NCBI GenBank assembly: GCA_963719165.1
Contig: CAVRAV010000001.1
Span: forward strand, 1,054,001 to 1,118,000
Direction of reading: 5' to 3'
From: JAOUEA01 sp963719165
Lineage (GTDB): Bacteria > Actinomycetota > UBA4738 > HRBIN12
DNA length: 64,000 nt
Shown: positions 41,002 through 49,542 of the stretch, in pieces
Numbering within the stretch: position 1 is the stretch's first letter
Layout: every line of letters begins with the position of its first letter
The notes under the pieces: model-generated
Seen by the model: the letters and a program-made list of their open reading frames with translations, nothing else
Told to the model about the DNA's origin: nothing
Databases searched by the model: none
Position numbers and translations under genes: made by a program

Positions 41002-41294
41002 CACGCCCCGGTCTCCGCGATCTTGGGCACCTTGAAGCGTCCTTCGGCCTGGGCGGGCGCGTTGGCCATGGCCGCCTCGCGCGTGATCGAGGGCTCCGGT
41101 TCGTCGCGGCGCAGCACGTTCGCGCGCGGCACGGCGTAGGCGGTGGGCGGCACGTCGTCGGCGGCCACCTCTCCCACCTTGGCCGCGTGCTCCAAGATGA
41201 CGGCGAGCTGCTCTCGCATCCTCTTCTTCTCGGCGTCCGTGAGATCCAGGCGCGCGAGCTTCGCGACGTGATCGATGTCGATCTCCAGCGGCAT
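41001..41294 (-). CDS. gatC: Amidotransferase subunit C
   Basis: Small GatCAB subunit that clamps GatA to GatB. 97 residues with the typical VAKLARLDLTDAEKKRMREQL entry and the C-terminal LRRDEPEPSITREAAMANAP segment. ATG at 41294 fits family length; a longer reading has no ribosome site and crosses into the ligA downstream region. TAGACT lies 7 bases before it (leaderless). The stop overlaps the gatA start as TGATG. Confidence 0.93.
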   Translation of the reverse strand: MPLEIDIDHVAKLARLDLTDAEKKRMREQLAVILEHAAKVGEVAADDVPPTAYAVPRANVLRRDEPEPSITREAAMANAPAQAEGRFKVPKIAETGA

Positions 41295-41301
41295 GTCGGT
41301 C

Positions 41302-41307
41302 AGTCTA
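41302..41307 (-). promoter_or_regulatory. -10 element TAGACT of gatC-gatA
   Basis: TAGACT, 7 bases, ATG at 41294; predicted leaderless transcript for gatCA. Confidence 0.5.
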
Positions 41308-41358
41308 TCGGGGCCGCGATGCCCGCCCCGCCCGTGCCGCCCGGGACATGGGCCCGCG

Positions 41359-43413
41359 TCACCGGCCCAGCCGGCGCGCGAACTCGGCTTCGTCGATGAC
41401 CTCGACGCCGAGCGACTCGGCCTTGGCAAGCTTGGTGCCCGGACCGTCTCCCGCCACCACGAACGACGTCTTCTTCGACACGCTCGAAGACACGCGAGCT
41501 CCGGCGGATTCCGCCAGTTCGGTCGCTCGTTCCCTCGACATCCCCTCGAGTCCTCCGGTGAGCACGATCGACTGCCCGGCGAGGAGCTTGGGACCGGCGT
41601 CGGCGGCCGGTCGCTCGTCCTGCAGCCGCAGGCCCGCCCCGCGCAACTTCTCGATCAGCGCCCGGTTGTCGTCATCGTCGAACCACTCGCGAACGGTGGC
41701 GGCGATCTCCGGCCCGATCTCGGGGACGGCATCGATCTCGTCCTCGGAGGCCTCGGCGATCGCGTCGATGGAGCCGAACCCGCGCGCCAGCACCTGGGCG
41801 ACGTGGGAACCGACATGGCGGATGTTGAGCCCGACCAGCAGCCGCCACGTCGGGCGGTCCTTGGAGTCCTCGATCTGCGTGAGCACGTTCGTGATGGCCT
41901 TGTCCTTGAAGCCGGGCAGCCGCCCCAGCTGCTCGGCATCCAGCGCGTAGATGTCGGCAGGATCCTCGATCATGCCGCCCTCAAGGAGGCGCATCACCGT
42001 CATGTACCCCAGGTGCTCGATGTCCATGGCCCCGCGCCCCGCGAAGTGGAACAGCCACTCGATCCCTTGGCTGGGACACCCGCGCTTGTTCGGACAGCGG
42101 TAGTCCGCCTCGCCCTCCGCACGGACGAGCGGCGTGCCGCACGAGGTGCACGCGGCAGGCATCTTCCAGCGGCGCGCGCCCTTCTTCCGCTTGGAAAGGA
42201 CCGGGCCGACGATCTCGGGGATCACGTCGCCCGCGCGCCGAACGATGACCACGTCGCCCTTGCGCACGTCCTTGCGTCGAACCTCGTCCTCGTTGTGCAG
42301 CGTCGCGTACGTCACCGTCACTCCGCCAACCACGACGGGCTCGAGCACGGCGAAGGGCGTGACCTTCCCCGTGCGGCCCGTGTGCACGTCGATGGATCGC
42401 AGCACCGCGGTCCGCTCCTCCGGTGGGAACTTGTATGCGATGGCCCAGCGGGGGGCGTGGCTCGTGGCGCCGAGTTCTCTCTGGAGCTCGACCTGGTCCA
42501 CCTTGATCACCATGCCGTCGATCTCCCAATCCACGGAGTGACGATCGGCCTCCCACTGCGTGAGGAACGACTTCACCCCGTCGATCGTGTCGCGCGTCTG
42601 CGTGGTGGGCGGGACGGGCAGGCCGGCGGCGGCGGCCCAGCCCAGGAAGGCCTGATGCGAGTCGAACACGACGCCCTCCGCGGCGCCGAACGAGTGCACC
42701 CACAGCCGCAGGGGCCGCGAGGCCGTGACCTTGGGATCCTTCTGCCGCAGGGAGCCCGCCGCGGCGTTGCGGGGGTTCGCGAAGGGCCGTTGCTCGCGTT
42801 CCAGGAGCCGTCGGTTCAACTCTTCGAATCCCGTCACAGGGAAGTACACCTCCCCACGCACCTCGATGCTGAGCGGCGGATCCTCCATCTGGAGTCGGCG
42901 GGGCACCCCGGCCACGGTCCGGACGTTCGCGGTGATGTCCTCGCCCACACGCCCGTCGCCGCGCGTGGCCGCCTGCGTGAGGACGCCTCGCTCATACGTG
43001 AGGGCGCACGCCACGCCGTCGATCTTCAACTCGCACGCGAACCGGGCGCCCTCGCCGACGCCGCGCACGACGCGCTCCGCCCATGCGTCGAGCTCCTCGA
43101 ACGAGAACGCGTTGTCGAGCGAGAGCATCGGTGCACCGTGGGTGACCGGCGCGAAGAGATCCGCCGGCGCTCCGCCCACCGTGACGGTCGGCGAGTCGGG
43201 CGTTTGTAGCTCGGGGAACTCGTCCTCCAGGGCTCTGAGCTCGCGCATGAGCTCGTCGTACTCGACGTCGGCCACCTCGGGATCGTCCAGGACGTGGTAG
43301 CGGTACCGATGGTGCTCGAGCTCCGAACGCAACTCCTCCACGCGGAGCTTTGCCTCGGCGAGCCGGCGCTCCTGGAGATCGGCGGCACCGACACCGCGTC
43401 GGGCCGCGCTCAT
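41359..43413 (-). CDS. ligA: NAD-dependent DNA ligase
   Basis: Seals nicks in DNA replication and repair using NAD. 684 residues with all domains: Ia (HHRYRYHVLDDP), adenylation with the KxDG lysine in CELKIDGVA and nucleotidyl motifs (EVRGEVYFP, EIDGMVIKVD), OB fold (KGDVVIVRRAGDVIPE), the four-cysteine zinc finger (CTSCGTPL, CPNKRGCP), helix-hairpin-helix repeats, and a C-terminal BRCT domain (GQSIVLTGGLEGMSRE). ATG at 43413 overlaps the UPF0280-like stop as ATGA. Confidence 0.97.
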   Translation of the reverse strand: MSAARRGVGAADLQERRLAEAKLRVEELRSELEHHRYRYHVLDDPEVADVEYDELMRELRALEDEFPELQTPDSPTVTVGGAPADLFAPVTHGAPMLSLDNAFSFEELDAWAERVVRGVGEGARFACELKIDGVACALTYERGVLTQAATRGDGRVGEDITANVRTVAGVPRRLQMEDPPLSIEVRGEVYFPVTGFEELNRRLLEREQRPFANPRNAAAGSLRQKDPKVTASRPLRLWVHSFGAAEGVVFDSHQAFLGWAAAAGLPVPPTTQTRDTIDGVKSFLTQWEADRHSVDWEIDGMVIKVDQVELQRELGATSHAPRWAIAYKFPPEERTAVLRSIDVHTGRTGKVTPFAVLEPVVVGGVTVTYATLHNEDEVRRKDVRKGDVVIVRRAGDVIPEIVGPVLSKRKKGARRWKMPAACTSCGTPLVRAEGEADYRCPNKRGCPSQGIEWLFHFAGRGAMDIEHLGYMTVMRLLEGGMIEDPADIYALDAEQLGRLPGFKDKAITNVLTQIEDSKDRPTWRLLVGLNIRHVGSHVAQVLARGFGSIDAIAEASEDEIDAVPEIGPEIAATVREWFDDDDNRALIEKLRGAGLRLQDERPAADAGPKLLAGQSIVLTGGLEGMSRERATELAESAGARVSSSVSKKTSFVVAGDGPGTKLAKAESLGVEVIDEAEFARRLGR

Positions 43414-44090
43414 CCGGCGATCTCCACGCTGCCGGCCACGCCGATGGTCTCCCCCACCACCACGACCCCTCCGATCACCCGAGGGACCTGCTGCAGGTAG
43501 CGAAGCGCCAAGATGAAGCCGCCCGGTTTGCGCAGCACTGCCTGCACCCCGGCGGCCGCGGCGTCCGCGAGCATGCAGGACTCGGCGATCACTGCGAGGC
43601 CGTCGGGGCCCGTGTGGTCCCGGCCGCGCCCGAGCGTGGTGCTCACGCCCACGCCGCGTCGATCCGGGGCGAGCGCGACCGTGAGCGGCTCCCCCCCACG
43701 TCGACGGACCGCAAGCTTCATCCGTTTCTTGGCCTTGATGAAATAGTCGCCATCGCAGGTGACCGTGACCTGATTGAGCTGCTCCGACAGGGAGCGCCCC
43801 ACCTGGTCGACGACCGCACCACGGAACGTGAACATCGGCCCGACGCCGGCCCCGGTGGCCGCCTCCACCATCTGTCGCACGATGTCTGGGGCGTCGGCGC
43901 CGATGCGCTCCAGCGGCCGCTTTGACTGGCTGAACGCCGGGTAGCGCAGCGCATAGGACTGGAGCTGCTCCCAGAAGCTCAGCGCCTGCGCCCGGGATTC
44001 CTCCGCGAAGTCCTCGGGTGCCGTGATGTGCAGCGTGAGGTCCTGGACCTGGATCTCGAAGCTCTTGACGCGGCGCCGGAGCAGCTTCAT
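43410..44090 (-). CDS. UPF0280-like (ApbE-superfamily-related) protein
   Basis: 226 residues, no confident function. The N-terminus reads VKSFEIQVQDLTLHITAP; the middle has GPMFTFRGAVVDQVGRSL and DGDYFIKAKKRMKLAVRRR, and the C-terminal half GPDGLAVIAESCMLADAAAAGVQAVL, a layout resembling UPF0280/COG2122 proteins, distant relatives of the ApbE flavin transferase. The match is distant and may be wrong. ATG at 44090 has ACGAGGAG 7 bases upstream. It is coupled to ligA by ATGA and lies 64 bases after mnmA. Confidence 0.55.
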   Translation of the reverse strand: MKLLRRRVKSFEIQVQDLTLHITAPEDFAEESRAQALSFWEQLQSYALRYPAFSQSKRPLERIGADAPDIVRQMVEAATGAGVGPMFTFRGAVVDQVGRSLSEQLNQVTVTCDGDYFIKAKKRMKLAVRRRGGEPLTVALAPDRRGVGVSTTLGRGRDHTGPDGLAVIAESCMLADAAAAGVQAVLRKPGGFILALRYLQQVPRVIGGVVVVGETIGVAGSVEIAG

Positions 44091-44154
44091 CCGGGGGCTC
44101 CTCGTGGCTGGGGATGCCGATGATAGTGGAGCGCGACGACTCGGCGGCCGCACC

Positions 44155-45237
44155 TCACCGGAGCGCTTCGAGGATCCGACCGCCGCCGAGCAGTTCGTCG
44201 TCGCGGTAGATCACGGCGCTCTGACCCGGCGCCACCGCCCGCTCGGGCGCAGCGAAATCGACGCGGAAGCTACGACCGTCCTCGGCGGGTGTGACCGCGG
44301 CCCGAACGCCCGGCCCACGGTAACGGATCCTCACCTCGGCCTCGAACGGCCCATCGCCCGGAGGTTCGCCGGCGAGCCAGTTCGCGCGGTCGGCGAGCAG
44401 CCCGCGCCGCGCGAGCAGCGCCCGGGGACCCACCATCACGCGATTGGCCCCGGCGTCCACGTCGACGACGTAGGCCGGCTCGCCCAGGGCCACGCCGAGG
44501 CCTCGTCGCTGACCGATCGTGAAGCCGAACGTGCCGTCGTGCTCGGCCACGACACGCCCGTGGGGGTCGACGATCTCGCCGCCCTCGCGGATCAGGACCG
44601 AGGCCTGCGAGCGCACGAACGCCCCCGCGTCGCCCGACGGCGCGAAGCAGAGCTCCTGGCTGTCCGGTTTGGAAGCGACGGGCAACCCCAGGCGCTCGGC
44701 GTGCGCGCGCGTCTCGACCTTGGACATGCCTCCCACCGGGAAGCGGGAGCGAGCGAGCTCCCGCTGACCCAGCATGTGGAGCATGTACGACTGGTCCTTG
44801 TTCGTGTCGATGCCGCGCCGCAGGTGCCAACGGCCGGCCGGATCACGGTGGCTCCGCACGTAGTGCCCGGTGGCCACCAGGTCGGCGCCCAGCTCGTCGG
44901 CCCTGCGCAGGAACGCACCGAACTTGATCTCTCCGTTGCACCGCGCGCACGGGTTGGGGGTGCGGCCCGCCGCGTGCTCGTCCACGAAGTCCTCGATCAC
45001 GGAAGCGCGGAACGCAGGCGACAGGTCGCAGATCTCGAAGGGGAAGCCAGCGATCTCGGCCACCGCCGCCGCGTCGCGACGGGCCGAAGGCCCGCAGCAA
45101 CCGTGCTCCACTCCGTCGAGATGAACCAGGTTCATGTGCGATCCCATCACGTCGTAACCCTGCTCCTGCAGCAGGCACGCAGCGACGGACGAATCCACGC
45201 CCCCCGACATCGCCACCAAGACCTTGGATCCAGCCAT
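44155..45237 (-). CDS. mnmA: tRNA-specific 2-thiouridylase
   Basis: Thiolates uridine 34 of tRNA-Glu, Gln and Lys. 360 residues: PP-loop VAMSGGVDSSVAACLL, the first catalytic cysteine in PNPCARCNGEIKF, GHYVRSHRDPAGRWHL, DQSYMLHMLGQ, and the second cysteine in PDSQELCFAPSGD. ATG at 45237 with TAGCCT 6 bases upstream (leaderless). It diverges from pabBC over 68 bases. No sulfur-carrier partner is adjacent. Confidence 0.96.
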   Translation of the reverse strand: MAGSKVLVAMSGGVDSSVAACLLQEQGYDVMGSHMNLVHLDGVEHGCCGPSARRDAAAVAEIAGFPFEICDLSPAFRASVIEDFVDEHAAGRTPNPCARCNGEIKFGAFLRRADELGADLVATGHYVRSHRDPAGRWHLRRGIDTNKDQSYMLHMLGQRELARSRFPVGGMSKVETRAHAERLGLPVASKPDSQELCFAPSGDAGAFVRSQASVLIREGGEIVDPHGRVVAEHDGTFGFTIGQRRGLGVALGEPAYVVDVDAGANRVMVGPRALLARRGLLADRANWLAGEPPGDGPFEAEVRIRYRGPGVRAAVTPAEDGRSFRVDFAAPERAVAPGQSAVIYRDDELLGGGRILEALR

Positions 45238-45243
45238 GCCCCG

Positions 45244-45249
45244 AGGCTA
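45244..45249 (-). promoter_or_regulatory. -10 element TAGCCT of mnmA
   Basis: TAGCCT, 6 bases, ATG at 45237; leaderless; divergent from the -10 at 45293-45298. Confidence 0.5.
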
Positions 45250-45292
45250 CCGCGACACACCGCGCACGCGGCAGGCCCGCGCGTCCGCCTCG

Positions 45293-45298
45293 TATCGT
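45293..45298 (+). promoter_or_regulatory. -10 element TATCGT of pabBC
   Basis: TATCGT, 7 bases, GTG at 45306; leaderless. Confidence 0.45.
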
Positions 45299-45305
45299 TC
45301 CCGGC

Positions 45306-47084
45306 GTGATCGACGCACGCTTCGACGACCTCACGGGCGCCTCGGAGTCGTTCCGGCTGACGGGGCCCGCCGGCGTGCTCGAGGCGACCCGCCCGGAGGA
45401 GGTCAGGGGAGTGATCGCTGCCGCCGAGGGCGCTGCCCGCCGGGGCCTCTGGGTGGCGGGCTTCTTGGCGTACGAGGCGGCGCCCGGACTCGACCCGTCC
45501 CTCGAGGTCCGCCGGCGGTCCGGTCGGGACCCCTTCGCTCGGCTTCCGCTCGCCTGGTTCGCGATGTTCGAACGACGGGAGGAGACGGTCCTGCCGGAGC
45601 CCCGAGACGATCCCGAGCCACCGATGAGCGGCGCCTGGCGTCCCTCGGTGGATCGGGCCACCTACGACGCCGCCATCGCCCGGATCCGCGAAGCCATCGC
45701 TGGGGGTGAGACCTATCAGGTCAACCATACGCTGCGGCTTCGGTCGCAGGTGAACGGAGACGATCGCGGTCTGTACCGCGACCTGTGCTACGCGCAACGC
45801 GGCGCCTACGCCGCGTACCTCAACATCGGCCGTTACCGGATCCTCTCCGCCTCCCCGGAGCTGTTCTTCCAGATCGACGACCGCCGCCTTACGACCAAGC
45901 CCATGAAAGGGACGGCCCCACGGGGGCGGTGGTCCGCCGAGGATGACGCGGTGGCCGCCGGGCTGCGCGGCTCGGTGAAGGACCGGGCGGAAAACGCGAT
46001 GATCGTCGACCTGCTCCGTAGCGACCTGGGCCGCGTGGCGGAAGCGGGGTCGGTGTCGTGGAGCGACATGTTCGGTTTGGAGCGGTACGAGACCGTGTGG
46101 CAGCTGACGTCCACGGTGTCGGCGACCATGCGCGTCGGCGCCGGTCTCGTGGACGTGCTCGAGGCCCTCTTCCCGTGCGGATCGGTGACCGGCGCTCCGA
46201 AGGTCCGCACGATGCGGATCATCGCCGGGCTCGAAGACGCTCCGCGAGGCGTTTACTGCGGGGCCGTGGGCTATCTGGCCCCGCCGGGTTCGGGGCTCCC
46301 CGCCGCGCGGTTCAACGTTCCCATCCGCACCGTGATGATGGACGGCGAGACCCGCACGGCCGAGTACGGCGTGGGCGGGGGGATCACGTGGGATTCGAGC
46401 GCCACCGGGGAATACGAGGAGGTGCTGGCTAAGGCCCGCGTGCTGACGAGCCGGCGGCCGAGGTTCGAGCTGTTCGAGACCCTCCGCTACGAGGGCGGGA
46501 GGTTCCTCCACCGGGACCTTCATCTGGCTCGGCTTCGGGCATCCGCGTCGTACTTCGGTTTCGCCTTCGACGAGGCCGCCGTGGAGGCGGCGCTCGAGCG
46601 CGAAGGGTCCCGATTCGCCGAGCGGACGGCGCGCATCCGGGTGGTGGTCGATCGTCGGGGCCGGGTGGAGACCGGCGGGGTCGCGGCGCCGCGGTACCCC
46701 GATGTCGTCCGTGTGGCGCTCGACGAGGCGCATCCAGTGGACCCTGCCGATCCGATGCTCTTCCACAAGACCACGCGGCGGCGTCGCTACGACGAAGCCC
46801 GGGCACGACATCCCGACGTCGACGACGTCCTGCTCCTCAACACCCGCGGCGAGCTCACCGAGTCCACGGTCGCGAACGTGGCGGTTCGCCTGGAGGGAGC
46901 GTGGTACACGCCCCCGCGCGACGCGGGACTGCTCGCGGGGATCGGTCGCGAGGTGGCCATGCGGGAAGGGTGGCTCACCGAGCGCACGATCGTCGCTCGC
47001 GAGCTCGGCGGGGCGCAGGCGATCGAGCTGGTGAGCGACAACAGGGGACGCCGACCCGCCCGCCTGGAACGGTCGCCGAGCTAG
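45306..47084 (+). CDS. pabBC: Fused aminodeoxychorismate synthase component I / 4-amino-4-deoxychorismate lyase
   Basis: Two folate steps in one protein of 592 residues: chorismate to aminodeoxychorismate (PabB, residues 1 to about 375) and its lyase step to p-aminobenzoate (PabC, the rest). PabB motifs: GETYQVNHTLRLR, TTKPMKGTAPRG, RAENAMIVDLLRSDLGR, FPCGSVTGAPKVRTM and EYGVGGGITWDSS. The PabC half begins FELFETLRYEGGRFLHRDLH and has the PLP-region LLNTRGELTESTVANV. No PabA glutaminase gene is nearby, so ammonia supply must come from elsewhere. GTG start; converges with a small zinc-ribbon gene (4-base overlap). Confidence 0.94.
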   Translation: MIDARFDDLTGASESFRLTGPAGVLEATRPEEVRGVIAAAEGAARRGLWVAGFLAYEAAPGLDPSLEVRRRSGRDPFARLPLAWFAMFERREETVLPEPRDDPEPPMSGAWRPSVDRATYDAAIARIREAIAGGETYQVNHTLRLRSQVNGDDRGLYRDLCYAQRGAYAAYLNIGRYRILSASPELFFQIDDRRLTTKPMKGTAPRGRWSAEDDAVAAGLRGSVKDRAENAMIVDLLRSDLGRVAEAGSVSWSDMFGLERYETVWQLTSTVSATMRVGAGLVDVLEALFPCGSVTGAPKVRTMRIIAGLEDAPRGVYCGAVGYLAPPGSGLPAARFNVPIRTVMMDGETRTAEYGVGGGITWDSSATGEYEEVLAKARVLTSRRPRFELFETLRYEGGRFLHRDLHLARLRASASYFGFAFDEAAVEAALEREGSRFAERTARIRVVVDRRGRVETGGVAAPRYPDVVRVALDEAHPVDPADPMLFHKTTRRRRYDEARARHPDVDDVLLLNTRGELTESTVANVAVRLEGAWYTPPRDAGLLAGIGREVAMREGWLTERTIVARELGGAQAIELVSDNRGRRPARLERSPS

Positions 47085-47263
47085 TCGGGATCGGGGGCGC
47101 GCTCTCGTTCAGGAGGGAACACGTAGGGGCGCACCGAGCGCTCGTCGAAAGGACAGGCGCAAAGGGGGCACCGCGGGGGCTCCTCGTACACGAGGACGGT
47201 TCGCTCGCAGTACGGGCAGTTTCCCTCGCGCATCGCGGGAGGCTCGGCGGTCTCGTTCGTCAT
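47081..47263 (-). CDS. Small zinc-ribbon protein
   Basis: 60 residues with two Cys-x-x-Cys knuckles (CPYCERT and CPLCAC) 20 residues apart, a treble-clef or zinc-ribbon layout. The C-terminus is acidic/proline-rich. No named family. ATG at 47263 has no ribosome site and only CCTTTATCT just upstream. It overlaps the 3' end of pabBC by 4 bases, converging. The cysteine spacing argues that it is real. Confidence 0.6.
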   Translation of the reverse strand: MTNETAEPPAMREGNCPYCERTVLVYEEPPRCPLCACPFDERSVRPYVFPPERERAPDPD

Positions 47264-47433
47264 AGATAAAGGGCCCGCGCTCGGGGGAAGCGGTCCAACC
47301 CTGCATCGGCCGCACTCGGGGCCACCTTGAACGGCGGCCCAAGAACGGCGGCCCAGGCGCAACGAAGCCCTCCCGCGTGGGGAGGGCCTCGGCCTTGGGT
47401 GGATCGGGCTCGGACGCAACCGCGTGGATCGAG

Positions 47434-47637
47434 CTACGCGGCTTCTTTTTTCGACCTGCGTTTGCCGCGCGGCACGTAGGCGTGGACGGGTTCGTGTTGC
47501 CAGCAGAAGTTCCATTTGTTGTAGCGAGAGAGCTTCGTCTCGCATCCGGGCTCTTCACAGACTCGCCCGGTCGTGTACTGCTTGTTCGGCCGTGGGAGCG
47601 GCCGGACGCTCTTGCCCCGGTACCGGTCCTCTGCCAC
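47434..47637 (-). CDS. Small Cys/His zinc-finger protein
   Basis: 67 residues ending in a basic tail (RGKRRSKKEAA). Centre: GRVCEEPGCETKLSRYNKW then NFCWQHEPV, giving Cys-x4-Cys and Cys-x-x-His spacing that could bind one zinc. The form recurs, as far as I recall, in actinobacterial proteins of unknown role. Start uncertain: GTG 47637 taken, GTG 47646 possible. The 170 bases on its 3' side, before the zinc-ribbon gene, contain no further gene that I can support. Confidence 0.6.
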   Translation of the reverse strand: MAEDRYRGKSVRPLPRPNKQYTTGRVCEEPGCETKLSRYNKWNFCWQHEPVHAYVPRGKRRSKKEAA

Positions 47638-47799
47638 CTTCCTCACATCCTTCCGCGGGACCCCTCGGGCAGGCGTTCGGGTGGGGCCCTCGCACGTACT
47701 TCGAACGACCCCCGGCACCGGTTCATTCCCGGGGTGGGCCCGGAATGGAGTGCATAGCTTCCGGCGCGATTCGGCGAGAGGGACCGCGCCGCCTTGCCG

Positions 47800-48582
47800 C
47801 TACGAGGTGGCGTCGCGGGCGCCGAATCGCGGCGCGCGCTTGTCCAGGAAGGCGCGCATGCCCTCGCGCTGGTCGCGCCCGCCGAACAGGGCAACGAAGA
47901 GCGCCCGCTCGCGCGCCACGCCGGCCGGCCCCGGGTTCTGCACGGCCGCCCGGATCGCCTCCTTGGCCGCCGCCAGAGCCTCGCGGGGCCCGCGCGCGAA
48001 CTCGCGAGCATCGGCCACGGCCACCTCGAAGACGTCCGCCGCGGGGACCACGCGCTCGGCCAGCCCGAGCTGGGATGCCTCCTCGGGACGGAGCTGGCGT
48101 CCGGTGTAGACGAGCTCGCCGGCCCGTCCGGGCCCCAGCAACCGCGTGAGGCGCTGCGTGCCACCGGCGCCGGGGATCACGCCGAGCTTGATCTCCGGCT
48201 GACCGACGAGGGCGTCCTCGGCGAGGTACCGCAGATCCGCCCCCAGGGCGAGCTCGAGGCCGCCTCCTAACGCATATCCGTTCACCGCGGCGATGGAGAT
48301 CTTGGGCAGGTGCTCGAGGAGGTCGCATGCCGCGCCCAGTGCATCCACGCTCGGCGCGACCTCGTCCGGGCCCCAGGTCGCCATGGCCTTGATGTCGGCC
48401 CCCGCGGCGAAGAGCTTCCGACCGCCCCAGATCACGAGCGCGCCCACATCGTCGCGGGCGCCCGCCTCCCCGATGGCCTCCTGGAGCTCCAGGCCCATCT
48501 GCAGGTTCAGCGCGTTCGCGGGAGGCCGATCCAGGCGCACCACGCCTACGCCGTCGTCCACCTCGAGCCGCACGAACTCCAC
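47800..48582 (-). CDS. Enoyl-CoA hydratase/isomerase
   Basis: Crotonase-fold enzyme adding water to trans-2-enoyl-CoA in fatty or branched acid oxidation, 260 residues. Oxyanion-hole and catalytic signatures are complete: RPPANALNLQM, LFAAGADIKAMA, AAVNGYALGGGLELALGADLRY with the first catalytic glutamate region, and GQPEIKLGVIPGAGGTQRL with the second. GTG at 48582 is preceded by TAGCAT at 7 bases, overlapping the stop of the NmrA-like gene 11 bases upstream. Chain-length preference unknown. Confidence 0.93.
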   Translation of the reverse strand: MEFVRLEVDDGVGVVRLDRPPANALNLQMGLELQEAIGEAGARDDVGALVIWGGRKLFAAGADIKAMATWGPDEVAPSVDALGAACDLLEHLPKISIAAVNGYALGGGLELALGADLRYLAEDALVGQPEIKLGVIPGAGGTQRLTRLLGPGRAGELVYTGRQLRPEEASQLGLAERVVPAADVFEVAVADAREFARGPREALAAAKEAIRAAVQNPGPAGVARERALFVALFGGRDQREGMRAFLDKRAPRFGARDATS

Positions 48583-48589
48583 GGCGCGG

Positions 48590-48595
48590 ATGCTA
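48590..48595 (-). promoter_or_regulatory. -10 element TAGCAT of enoyl-CoA hydratase
   Basis: TAGCAT, 7 bases, GTG at 48582; leaderless candidate that reuses the upstream TAG stop. Confidence 0.4.
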
Positions 48596-49486
48596 CCCGG
48601 CCGGCGCGGCCGCAGACGCTCGCGCGAACGTCTCGGCGAGCCCCGTGTCGAGGGACGTGAGCTCGATCCCGAAGGCCGACGCCGCGTCCGGCGCGTCCGC
48701 TCGCGCGGGTCGCAGCAGGTGATCGGCGAGCACGGACGGGACGGGGATGTCCAACAGCTCTGCCAAGACCCCCGAGGCAGTGCCGGGCTCAATGGGCACG
48801 GCCCCTCCCGCCTCGGAACCCGCGAGCCGCTCCGCCAGGTGCCCCGCGCTCACCGTCTCGGGACCCTCGATCGCCCACGTGCCGCCCAGGTCGGCGGCTC
48901 GATCGTCCGCCGCCACCAGCGTCGCCGCGAGGTCGCTATCGAGGACAGGGGCGACCTCGCTGCCTACGGCCGTCGCGATGGCCATGGGCGGGCGCGCGAG
49001 CGCGCCCTGCACCACCGCCGTGAACCACACCCCGCCCAGGCCGTACACGTGCGACGAGCGGATGATGGCATGCTGCAAGCCGCTCGTGCTCAACGCCTCC
49101 TCGGCGAGGCCCTTCGCGCGAAGGTACGGCTCGCTCGCCTCGGGGCTCGCTCCGGGGACGGAAACCAGGATGATCCGCCGCACGCCCGCCGTCTTGGCGG
49201 CGGCGATAGCGCGCAGCGTGGATCCGTGGTTCGCGTCGAGGAGGGCCGCCTCGTCGCTATGGTTCGGACCACCGACGAGATGGAAGACGGTGAAGACACC
49301 GCCCAACACCTCGGCCAGCGCGTCTGCGTCGTCCAGGCGCCCGAGCGCGACCTTCGCACCCAGGGACCGCAACGGTTCCGCCGCTTCCGTCCGACGAACG
49401 CAGGCTCGCACCTCGTCGCGTTCCAGCAACCGCGGGACCAAGGCGTGCCCGATGGGACCGGATGCGCCCGTCACCATGACCGTCAT
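48593..49486 (-). CDS. NmrA-like NAD(P)-binding protein
   Basis: Atypical short-chain dehydrogenase/NmrA family, 297 residues. Rossmann opening TVMVTGASGPIGHALVPRLL, ACVRRTEAAEPLRSLGAKV and VFHLVGGPNHSDEAALLDAN are typical of redox-sensing or azoreductase-like NmrA proteins; the SDR catalytic Tyr-Lys pair is not in its usual form. ATG at 49486 with TAGCCT 7 bases upstream, divergent from the APH-fold gene. Ligand and role unknown. Confidence 0.85.
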   Translation of the reverse strand: MTVMVTGASGPIGHALVPRLLERDEVRACVRRTEAAEPLRSLGAKVALGRLDDADALAEVLGGVFTVFHLVGGPNHSDEAALLDANHGSTLRAIAAAKTAGVRRIILVSVPGASPEASEPYLRAKGLAEEALSTSGLQHAIIRSSHVYGLGGVWFTAVVQGALARPPMAIATAVGSEVAPVLDSDLAATLVAADDRAADLGGTWAIEGPETVSAGHLAERLAGSEAGGAVPIEPGTASGVLAELLDIPVPSVLADHLLRPARADAPDAASAFGIELTSLDTGLAETFARASAAAPAG

Positions 49487-49493
49487 GAGGGTG

Positions 49494-49499
49494 AGGCTA
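49494..49499 (-). promoter_or_regulatory. -10 element TAGCCT of NmrA-like gene
   Basis: TAGCCT, 7 bases, ATG at 49486; leaderless. Confidence 0.5.
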
Positions 49500-49530
49500 T
49501 CGCGTGCTCGTCGGCGCCACGATCGCGCCC

Positions 49531-49536
49531 TAAGCT
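49531..49536 (+). promoter_or_regulatory. -10 element TAAGCT of APH-fold gene
   Basis: TAAGCT, 6 bases, ATG at 49543; leaderless; divergent from the NmrA-like gene. Confidence 0.45.
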
Positions 49537-49542
49537 CACGGG

